The notes beneath the pieces are model-generated. The model did no database searches, had not been told where the DNA came from, and was given only the letters and a program-made list of their open reading frames with translations. A DNA stretch of 64,000 nucleotides from Arthrobacter sp. SX1312. GTDB taxonomy: Bacteria; Actinomycetota; Actinomycetes; Actinomycetales; Micrococcaceae. The DNA lies in the NCBI RefSeq assembly GCF_002929295.1, contig NZ_PJIM01000002.1, positions 1,074,191-1,138,190 of the forward strand. Reading direction: 5' to 3'. Of the stretch, positions 6,593-13,047 are shown in pieces. The position numbers and the translations under genes were made by a program. Every line of letters starts with the position of its first letter. Within the stretch, counting starts at the first letter, position 1.

Positions 6593-8065
6593 ATGAACGA
6601 CACCGGTCCGACGACGGGAGACGGCGGCCTGAAGGGTCCCGCCACGGCGCGCCGCGGCGGACGCCCTGCGCCCTCTCCACGGCCCACGCGGGCCTCGGCC
6701 ACCCTGGCCCGTGAGCCCGCGCCGGGCGCCCCGGGCCTCTCGCTCCTCCTGGCCCACGCCTTCCTCGATGCTCCGGACTGGCGGCGGGAGGAGCTGATCG
6801 TGGCGGGCGCTGCCCTCCTCGGTGCACGGCGGCGCTGGCTGGGTCCTCTCGCCCGCTGCGTGCTGGCCGGCTATCCGAGGCGGCCCGACGGCGCGCCCCG
6901 GGAGTTGGCCCGGTGGATCGCCGCCCAGTCCGCCTTCACCGACGCGATCGCCAGGGCGTCCGCCCGCGGTACGCCCGACAGCCCGGCGCGGTACCTCTCC
7001 GCGGTTCCGGAGGTTCAGGCCCCGACCGGGTCCGCTCCGGAAGGCCCCGTCGGGACACCCGGGACGAGGGACCTCGCCTGGCTCGCGCGGGAGCTGCGGC
7101 TCACCCCGGGAGAGCTCGACTGGTTCGCGGACACCCGGCACTGGAATCGACGGGCAGCGACCCGCGCGCTGCACCACTACCGGTACGAGTGGCGTGTGCG
7201 CCCGGGACGCGTACCGCGGCTCCTGGAGATCCCCGGGATCCGCCTGCGGACGGTGCAGCGCCGCGTGCTCGACCACATCCTCGCACCGATCCCCCTGCAC
7301 GACGCCGCGCACGGATTCGTGCCCGGACGCAGCGCGCGGACGGGCGCGGCGGCCCACACGGGCGCCGAGGTCGTCATCGCCCTCGACCTGGTCTCCTTCT
7401 TCGCGTGCGTCACACCGGGCCGGGTCTTCGGGGTCTTCCGCCAGGCGGGCTTCCCGGAAGCGACCGCCCACGCCCTCACGGGACTCTGCACGCACGAGGT
7501 GCCGGACGCGGTGCTGCGGTCGATGCCCGACGGCGGCAGCACCGGGGAACGCTTCGCCCTCGGTCGGGTGCTGGGGGAGGCGCATCTGCCGCAGGGGGCG
7601 CCGTCGTCGCCCGCCCTCGCCAACCTCGCCGTCCGGCGCCTCGACTCGCGGCTGGCCGGCTGGGCCGCCGCGGCCGGAGGCACCTACACGCGGTACGCGG
7701 ACGACCTCGCCTTCAGCGGCCCAGTCGGCCTCGCCCGGCGCACCGACTCCTTTCTCCGCGGTGTCGAGCGCATCGTCCTCGCCGAGGGCCATGCGGTGAA
7801 CCGGCTCAAGACCCGGGTGAGCGGCGCCTCGGTGCGGCAGACCGTGACCGGCGTCGTCGTGAACGCGCACACCAATGTGGCCCGGACGGACTACGACGCC
7901 CTCAAGGCGATCCTCCACAACTGCCGCGTGCACGGACCCGAGTCCCAGCGGCGCGGACAGGCCGACTTCCGGGCACACCTCGCCGGGCGCATCGCCTGGG
8001 TGGAGTCCCTGAACCCGCAGCGCGGCCGCAGGCTCAGGGACGCCTTCGAACGGATCAGCTGGTGA
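6593..8065 (+). CDS. Retron-type reverse transcriptase with N-terminal extension
   Basis: A 490-residue RNA-directed DNA polymerase of the retron class. Seen in order: a low-complexity basic N-terminus (1-45); a predicted all-helical extension (about 46-125); an RT entry region 'LARELRLTPGELDWFAD' (164-180) and 'HHYRYEW' (194-200); the motif 'AAHGFVPGRS' (238-247); GAAAH at 251-255, where retron RTs carry NAxxH; motif A with Asp265 ('IALDLVSFF'); LPQGAPSSP (332-340); catalytic YADD (368-371); and VTG (418-420) within 'RQTVTGVVVN', the region Y triplet that marks retron RTs. The stretch from 251 onward aligns by eye with Ec86 (RVFGVF, LPQGAPSSP, YTRYADDL), apart from an insertion of about 30 residues before LPQG. 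The start ATG has GGAGGGGGAG upstream. It stops 6 bp before the convergent dppD stop. There is no group II intron maturase or HNH domain. The expected product is msDNA made from the RNA just upstream, probably for phage defence; that role is inference. Confidence 0.92.
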   Translation: MNDTGPTTGDGGLKGPATARRGGRPAPSPRPTRASATLAREPAPGAPGLSLLLAHAFLDAPDWRREELIVAGAALLGARRRWLGPLARCVLAGYPRRPDGAPRELARWIAAQSAFTDAIARASARGTPDSPARYLSAVPEVQAPTGSAPEGPVGTPGTRDLAWLARELRLTPGELDWFADTRHWNRRAATRALHHYRYEWRVRPGRVPRLLEIPGIRLRTVQRRVLDHILAPIPLHDAAHGFVPGRSARTGAAAHTGAEVVIALDLVSFFACVTPGRVFGVFRQAGFPEATAHALTGLCTHEVPDAVLRSMPDGGSTGERFALGRVLGEAHLPQGAPSSPALANLAVRRLDSRLAGWAAAAGGTYTRYADDLAFSGPVGLARRTDSFLRGVERIVLAEGHAVNRLKTRVSGASVRQTVTGVVVNAHTNVARTDYDALKAILHNCRVHGPESQRRGQADFRAHLAGRIAWVESLNPQRGRRLRDAFERISW

Positions 8066-8071
8066 GGGGCG

Positions 8072-9916
8072 CTAGGAGGCCAGCTCGCCGATGTTGAGCT
8101 CGTTGCCCGGGATGGATGCCAGCAGCTTCCGCGTGTACGGGTGGCGGGGGTTCTGGAAGACCTCCTCCGAGCTGGCCGCCTCGACCAGTTCGCCGTCCTT
8201 CATGACGCAGACGTAGTCGGAGATGAGCCGCACCACCGCGAGGTCGTGCGAGATGAACAGGTAGCTGAGGCCCAACTCCGACTGCAGGTCGCCGAGGAGC
8301 TTCAGGATCTGCGCCTGCACCAGCACGTCGAGCGCGGAGACCGGCTCGTCGCACACGATCAGCTCCGGCTTCAGCGCGAGGGCACGCGCGATGGCGACGC
8401 GCTGCCGCTGCCCGCCCGAGAGCTCCGCCGGGTAGCGGCGCAGGGCGTTCTGCGGCAGGGAGACCTGGTCCATCAGCTCCCGCACCCGGGCCGCGCGCTC
8501 CTTCTTCGACCCGCGCTTGTACGCATTGAGGGGCTCCTCGACGATGCGCTCGATCGTGAACATCGGGTTCAGCGAGGAGTACGGGTCCTGGAAGATCGGC
8601 TGCACCCGCTGCCGGAAGTCGCTGAGCTGCGCCTTGTCGAGCGTCGCAACGTCCATGCCGTCGAACGTCATGGAGCCCGACGTCGGTTCGACCAGCTTCA
8701 GCAGCATGCGCGCCGTCGTGGTCTTGCCCGAGCCGGACTCCCCGACGATCGCGACGGTCTGCCCGCGCGGGATGTCGAGGGTGACGTTCTTCGCCGCGTA
8801 GAAGTCCTCCTTGCTGCCGCGCCGCTTGTACACCTTCGTGAGGTCCCGGATCTCGACGAGGTTCCCGCGAGCGGCGGGCGTCCCGTCGCTCGCGGGCGGT
8901 GCGGGCCGGTCCGACGACGACGTCGCCTCGTGGGCGCCGCCGGCCGCATGAGGGGCGGCGTTGCTCGCCGGTGCCGCCGCACCGTCGTGCCCGGAGCCCT
9001 GCTCCGCGAAGACGGCCTCCGCGAGCTTCAGCCGGCTCGCGGCGTCTGCGGTGAACGCTCCCGGGCTCAGGCGGACCGCGGCGACGCTGGGAGCCGCGCG
9101 CACGAGCGACTGCGTATAGGGGTGCTGCGGGTCGTTGAGCAGCTGATCGGCCGGGCCGGTCTCGACGACCCGGCCGCGGTGCATGACCACGAGCTGCGAG
9201 GCGCGCTCGGCGGCGAGACCGAGGTCGTGGGTGATGAGGAGCACCGATGTGCCCAGCTGCTCGGTCATGACCTCGATCTGGTCCAGGATGGTGCGCTGCA
9301 CGGTGACGTCCAGCGCCGATGTCGGCTCGTCGGCGATCAGCAGGCGCGGCCGGCATGCCATCCCGATCGCGATGAGCGCCCGCTGGCGCATGCCGCCCGA
9401 GAACTCGTGCGGGTACTGCTTGGCACGCTCACCGGCGTCGGGCAGCCCGGCCGCGGTGAGGACCTCGATCACGCGCTGCGTGACGTTCTTCTTGGTGGCC
9501 ATCCCATGGACGAGGAGGGTCTCGGCGACCTGGGTGCCGATCTTCGTCACCGGGTTGAGGTTGGACATCGGGTCCTGCGGGACGAGGCCGATCGCCCGGC
9601 CGCGGATCGACCGCATCTTCGCCTCGGGCAGGCTCGTGAGGTCCTGGCCCTCGAAGAGGATGCTCCCGGAGGTCACCCTGCCGTTGCCCGGCAGCAGGCC
9701 GATGCACGCCATCGCCGTCGTCGACTTGCCCGAGCCGGACTCGCCCACGATCGCCAGGGCGCTGCCGCGGCCCAGGGTGAAGCTCGCCTCCTCGACCGCC
9801 TGCACCTCGCCGTGGGTGGTGCGGAAGCTCACCGCCAGGTTCCTCACCTCGAGCAGGGGTGCGTCGAGGTCCTGGGGCTGGGCGGCCGCGCTGCCGGCGG
9901 GAGTGATGTCCGTCAT
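8072..9916 (-). CDS. dppD: Fused dipeptide ABC transporter ATPase (two nucleotide-binding domains)
   Basis: A 614-residue protein with two complete ABC ATPase domains joined by an Ala/Gly/Ser-rich linker (about 300-345). The first has Walker A GESGSGKS, signature FSGGMRQR and Walker B LLIADEP; the second has GESGSGKT, LSGGQRQR and LIVCDEP. Each domain ends with the oligopeptide/dipeptide C-terminal motif ('PQHPYTQSLVRAAPS', 'PRHPYTRKLLASIPG'). This equals a DppD-DppF fusion, the form found in mycobacteria (Rv3663c), and it should power DppBC. It is oddly placed: on the opposite strand and separated from dppABC by DUF5996 and the retron. No convincing Shine-Dalgarno is seen before the ATG at 9916. 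It is convergent with the RT gene with a 6-bp gap and no terminator between them. Confidence 0.93.
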   Translation of the reverse strand: MTDITPAGSAAAQPQDLDAPLLEVRNLAVSFRTTHGEVQAVEEASFTLGRGSALAIVGESGSGKSTTAMACIGLLPGNGRVTSGSILFEGQDLTSLPEAKMRSIRGRAIGLVPQDPMSNLNPVTKIGTQVAETLLVHGMATKKNVTQRVIEVLTAAGLPDAGERAKQYPHEFSGGMRQRALIAIGMACRPRLLIADEPTSALDVTVQRTILDQIEVMTEQLGTSVLLITHDLGLAAERASQLVVMHRGRVVETGPADQLLNDPQHPYTQSLVRAAPSVAAVRLSPGAFTADAASRLKLAEAVFAEQGSGHDGAAAPASNAAPHAAGGAHEATSSSDRPAPPASDGTPAARGNLVEIRDLTKVYKRRGSKEDFYAAKNVTLDIPRGQTVAIVGESGSGKTTTARMLLKLVEPTSGSMTFDGMDVATLDKAQLSDFRQRVQPIFQDPYSSLNPMFTIERIVEEPLNAYKRGSKKERAARVRELMDQVSLPQNALRRYPAELSGGQRQRVAIARALALKPELIVCDEPVSALDVLVQAQILKLLGDLQSELGLSYLFISHDLAVVRLISDYVCVMKDGELVEAASSEEVFQNPRHPYTRKLLASIPGNELNIGELAS

Positions 9917-9972
9917 AGGACCATCGTGCCCTATGGGTCGGGTGATCGGTGTCCTGGCGGGACGGACCCGCG

Positions 9973-10455
9973 CTAACTTTCTGGTGCTTGTGCGGCGTCG
10001 GGGATCGCCGCGGTGAGCCGGCCGGCGAGGTGGTCGACGGCGAGCCGGTAGCCGTCGATGCCCGCGCCGACGATCACGGCGTCGGCCACGCCGGAGATGT
10101 ACGAGTGGTGCCGGAAGGGCTCGCGGCGGTGCACGTTGCTGATGTGGACCTCGACCACGGGCAGGCCGACGCCGGCGAGCGCGTCGCGGATGGCGATCGA
10201 GGTGTGCGTGTAGGCCCCGGCATTGATGACGATTCCGTCTGCCGTCGAGCGCGCGGCGTGGATGGCGTCGATGATCCCGCCCTCGTGGTTGGACTGCAGT
10301 GCGTCGACGGTGCAGCCGCGGCCCCGCGCGGTGTCCGAGGCCAGACGGACGACGTCGTCGAGGGTCGCTGTGCCGTAGACGTCCGGTTCCCGCGTGCCGA
10401 GCAGGTTCAGGTTGGGTCCGTTGATCACGAGGATGCTGGGCGTGCGCGGGGTCAT
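9973..10455 (-). CDS. aroQ: Type II 3-dehydroquinate dehydratase
   Basis: A 160-residue type II dehydroquinase, which interconverts 3-dehydroquinate and 3-dehydroshikimate in the shikimate or quinate pathway. Seen: '[18 protein letters not shown]' with the catalytic Tyr in DVYG, '[13 protein letters not shown]', '[17 protein letters not shown]' and '[16 protein letters not shown]', containing the catalytic His and substrate-binding residues. The length is right for the dodecameric family. It lies 3 bp after the stop of an MHS-family transporter on the same strand, so the two are one operon. Pairing with a transporter rather than with aroB/aroK suggests a catabolic or scavenging role for quinate or shikimate rather than housekeeping aromatic synthesis; that is inference. 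Confidence 0.95.
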   Translation of the reverse strand: MTPRTPSILVINGPNLNLLGTREPDVYGTATLDDVVRLASDTARGRGCTVDALQSNHEGGIIDAIHAARSTADGIVINAGAYTHTSIAIRDALAGVGLPVVEVHISNVHRREPFRHHSYISGVADAVIVGAGIDGYRLAVDHLAGRLTAAIPDAAQAPES

Positions 10456-10458
10456 GCC

Positions 10459-11805
10459 CTAACTATGCCGCACCGGCGCGGCTGCCGAGGCGGCCGTCTC
10501 CGTCACCGGATCCTGGAGCCGCGACCGCAGGCGCACCGCGCCCGACGCCCCGGCCACGGTGACGAGGCTCATCGCGGCGAGGACGACGCCCGGGTGCCAC
10601 CACGCGCCGTCGGTGGCGATGCCGAACTGCTGCGTGATCGACGGCGCGAAACCGGCGACGATCGCGGCGATGCTGTAGGCGAAGGACAGCGCGGTGAACG
10701 CCGTCACCGGTTTGAAGATGTCCGCCATGAGCCCGCCGAGCGCCGCCCAGCTGGCGGTCGGGAGGATGCCGCCGAGGATGATCGCCGCGATGTACACCGG
10801 TTCGGTGGCGATGCTGATGACCCAGTACAGGGGGAAGGCGATCAGTGCTGTTCCCAGTGCGCCCCCGGCGACGACCTTCGCCGAGCCGATGCGCATCGCC
10901 AGGTAGCCGAACGCGGGGATGGTCACGAGCTGCAGGACGGAGCCGACGAGTGCCGCGTTCAGGACCGTCTCCTGGGACAGGCCGAGGGTCCCGGTGCCGT
11001 ATGCCTGCGTGTAGGTGACCATCAGGAAGTAGGAGCCGATGCCCAGCACGGCGGAGGCGATGGCGACCACGATGGCGGCGGGCTGGGACTTCAGGACCTC
11101 GAGGAAGGGGACGCGGGGGAGCGCGTGCTCCCGGCTCGTCTCCCGGAAGACGGGCGTCTCGTCGATCGCGAGCCGCAGGTAGATCGCGACGGCGAGGAAC
11201 GGGAACGCGAGCAGGAACGGGATGCGCCACCCCCAGGTGGTCATGACCTCCGGCGCGATGACGGCGAGGGCCAGGAAGATGGCGGAGATGAGCATGGTGC
11301 CCACGGGCGAGCCGAGCTGGGGGATGGAGGCGTAGAGCGCCCGTTTGCGCGGTTCGGCGTGCTCGGTGGCGATGAGGATGGAGCCGCCCCACTCGCCGCC
11401 GAGCGAGAGCCCCTGCAGGAGGCGGAGCACGGTCAGGATGACCGGGGCCCAGACGCCGATGGTGGTGTAGTCCGGCAGGAGTCCCACCGTGCCGGTCGCC
11501 AGGCCCATCAGCGTGATGGTCCAGATCAGCGTGCGCTTGCGGCCGATCCGGTCCCCGAGGTGCCCGAAGAGGATGGCGCCGAGCGGGCGGGCGACGAATC
11601 CCATCGCGAAGACCAGGAACGCCGAGAGGGTTCCGGCCAGGGGGTCCTGCTCGGTGAAGAAGACCGTGTTGAAGACGAGCGCGGCCGCCGTGCCGAACAC
11701 GTAGAAGTCGTAGGACTCGAGGGCCGTCCCCACGAAGGAGGCGCCGGCGACGCGGCGGGCCATGCGGGGATTCGTGGCGGGAGGCTGCTGCAGGGTTGTG
11801 GACAC
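10459..11805 (-). CDS. MHS-family MFS transporter, possibly shikimate/quinate uptake
   Basis: A 448-residue major facilitator of the metabolite:H+ symporter (MHS) family, the group containing ShiA, ProP and KgtP. Twelve hydrophobic segments are evident. Family signatures are 'GTALESYDFYVFGTAAALVF' at the first helix, 'FGHLGDRIGRKRTL' between helices 2 and 3, and 'RLLQGLSLGGEWGGSILIATEHA' at helix 5. The GTG start at 11805 is chosen because GAGAGGATG lies upstream; an in-frame start at 11841 has less support. It directly precedes aroQ, which makes shikimate, dehydroshikimate or quinate a reasonable substrate. The family call is secure; the substrate is inferred from the neighbour. Confidence 0.88.
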   Translation of the reverse strand: MSTTLQQPPATNPRMARRVAGASFVGTALESYDFYVFGTAAALVFNTVFFTEQDPLAGTLSAFLVFAMGFVARPLGAILFGHLGDRIGRKRTLIWTITLMGLATGTVGLLPDYTTIGVWAPVILTVLRLLQGLSLGGEWGGSILIATEHAEPRKRALYASIPQLGSPVGTMLISAIFLALAVIAPEVMTTWGWRIPFLLAFPFLAVAIYLRLAIDETPVFRETSREHALPRVPFLEVLKSQPAAIVVAIASAVLGIGSYFLMVTYTQAYGTGTLGLSQETVLNAALVGSVLQLVTIPAFGYLAMRIGSAKVVAGGALGTALIAFPLYWVISIATEPVYIAAIILGGILPTASWAALGGLMADIFKPVTAFTALSFAYSIAAIVAGFAPSITQQFGIATDGAWWHPGVVLAAMSLVTVAGASGAVRLRSRLQDPVTETAASAAAPVRHS

Positions 11806-11877
11806 GCTGAAATCATCCTCTCGCCCGAGGGCGTCGGCCACCTTTCAGGACGAACGTCACATCCGTCCCGGTGCGGC

Positions 11878-12456
11878 TCAGGCGGGCAGGGGGGTGCGGC
11901 GGCGCGCGCTGATGATCGCCCGTCCGGCCGTGGTGAGGGACCCGGTCACGGCCGCGGGGTCTCCCATGAAGCCGTGCACCATGGCGCCGTCGCGCAGCAT
12001 GATGAGCTGGTCCGCGACGACGTCGGGTCCCTCCACCGCGAGTTCGGTCAGCAGCCCGGTCACCACGGCGTGCAGCCAGGTCCGGTACTGCTCGACGGCG
12101 CCCCGCACCATCGAGCCGTCCGCGGGATACTCCGCGGCCGCGTTGATGAACGTGCACCCGCGGAAGCCCGGCCGGCACGCCGCGGCGCCGTTCGCGGCGG
12201 CCAGCCGGAGCAGGACCTCGCAGGCGTCGGCACCCTCGGCCCGCTCGCGGTCGACCGCCGCCTGCAGCCGGCCCAGCTGGTCCTCGAGGTAGGCGACGAC
12301 GAGGTGGTCCTTGGTCGGGAAGTGGCGGTAGAAGGTCACCTTCGTGGTGCCGGCGTCGGCGATGACCCGGTCGGCGCTGACCGAGCGGATGCTCGTGGCG
12401 TCGAACAGGCGGGTTGCCGACGCGAGGATGCGCTCGCGGACGGGAGGGGCGGTCAT
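11878..12456 (-). CDS. TetR family transcriptional regulator
   Basis: A 192-residue repressor. The N-terminal helix-turn-helix reads 'RERILASATRLFDATSIRSVSADRVIADAGTTKVTFYRHFPTKDHLVVAYL' (read in parts), about residues 6-55, with the characteristic 'TTKVTFYRHFPTKDHL' recognition helix. The C-terminal ligand domain is hydrophobic and of family-usual length. The second of two tandem ATGs is preferred because GGAG sits 4 nt before it but only 1 nt before the first. It is divergent from the organic hydroperoxide resistance gene, and a 22-bp imperfect palindrome centred on CTAG lies in the 107-bp gap, so it probably controls both itself and ohr. The TetR class is unusual here, since ohr is classically regulated by the MarR-type OhrR. 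Confidence 0.9.
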   Translation of the reverse strand: MTAPPVRERILASATRLFDATSIRSVSADRVIADAGTTKVTFYRHFPTKDHLVVAYLEDQLGRLQAAVDRERAEGADACEVLLRLAAANGAAACRPGFRGCTFINAAAEYPADGSMVRGAVEQYRTWLHAVVTGLLTELAVEGPDVVADQLIMLRDGAMVHGFMGDPAAVTGSLTTAGRAIISARRRTPLPA

Positions 12457-12495
12457 CATGCTCCGTTCTGCGGTTGTCGTGCCGATTTGGTGGAA

Positions 12496-12517
12496 GTAGA
12501 GTTACTAGTTAGTCTAC
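12496..12517. promoter_or_regulatory. Putative TetR operator between regulator and ohr
   Basis: Bases 12496-12517 form an imperfect 22-bp palindrome: outer arms GTAGA and TCTAC, centre ACTAGT, with mismatches only at the 6th and 8th positions of each half. It lies 47 bp before ohr and 40 bp from the TetR gene, where a dimeric repressor could block both promoters. Confidence 0.55.
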
Positions 12518-12563
12518 ATAGTCGGCAAGGGCATCCGGCCCCCACGACGAAAGGATCGACACC

Positions 12564-12986
12564 ATGAGCGCTCTCTACACGGCAGTGGCGACGGCGACCG
12601 GTGACGGCCGCGACGGCAAGGCACGGACCGACGACGGGCAGCTCGTCGTCGACCTCGCGGTCCCCACCGAGATGGGCGGTACGGGCGGCGCGACCAACCC
12701 CGAGCAGCTCTTCGCCGTCGGCTACGCGGCCTGCTTCCACAGCGCCCTCAAGCTCGTCGCGGCCCGCAGCAAGGCCACGATCAGCGAGACGGCGGTCACG
12801 GCGGAGGTCAGCATCGGCCCGGTCGACGGCGGCGGGTTCCAGCTCGCCGTCGCCCTGCACGCCGAGATCGGCGGGGTGGACCAGGGGACCGCGGACCGGC
12901 TCGTGGAGCAGGCCCACCAGGTGTGCCCCTACTCGAACGCCACGCGCGGCAACATCGAGGTCACGGTCGACGCCACGATCGGCTGA
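12564..12986 (+). CDS. ohr: Organic hydroperoxide resistance protein (Ohr/OsmC family)
   Basis: A 140-residue thiol peroxidase of the Ohr branch of OsmC proteins, which reduces lipid and organic hydroperoxides in the cytosol using lipoyl-protein thiols. The two redox cysteines are Cys57 in 'GYAACFHSAL' and Cys121 in 'QVCPYSNATRGN'. The Ohr-type N-terminus 'LYTAVATATGDGRDG' and 'TNPEQLFAVGYAACF' are also present. The ATG at 12564 follows GAAAGGA. It is transcribed away from a TetR gene with an operator-like palindrome between them, and ends at a strong bidirectional terminator shared with acs. The family is certain; regulation by the TetR neighbour is inference. Confidence 0.95.
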   Translation: MSALYTAVATATGDGRDGKARTDDGQLVVDLAVPTEMGGTGGATNPEQLFAVGYAACFHSALKLVAARSKATISETAVTAEVSIGPVDGGGFQLAVALHAEIGGVDQGTADRLVEQAHQVCPYSNATRGNIEVTVDATIG

Positions 12987-13000
12987 TCCGTCCCCTGGAC

Positions 13001-13034
13001 GAGGAAGGCCCCCGCAGGTGCGGGGGCCTTCCTC
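13001..13034. terminator. Bidirectional terminator between ohr and acs
   Basis: A perfect 16-bp stem (13001-13016 with 13019-13034) and a 2-nt formal loop lie between the convergent ohr and acs genes. It would serve both strands. Confidence 0.88.
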
Positions 13035-13047
13035 GTCTCCCTGGTTG

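Noticed and set aside
6593-8065. Interpretation of the RT as a group II intron or diversity-generating element
   Set aside because: There is no maturase or HNH domain and no intron domain V-like sequence was recognised downstream, where dppD begins after 6 bp. No template/variable repeat pair was seen. VTG and the upstream inverted repeat fit a retron.
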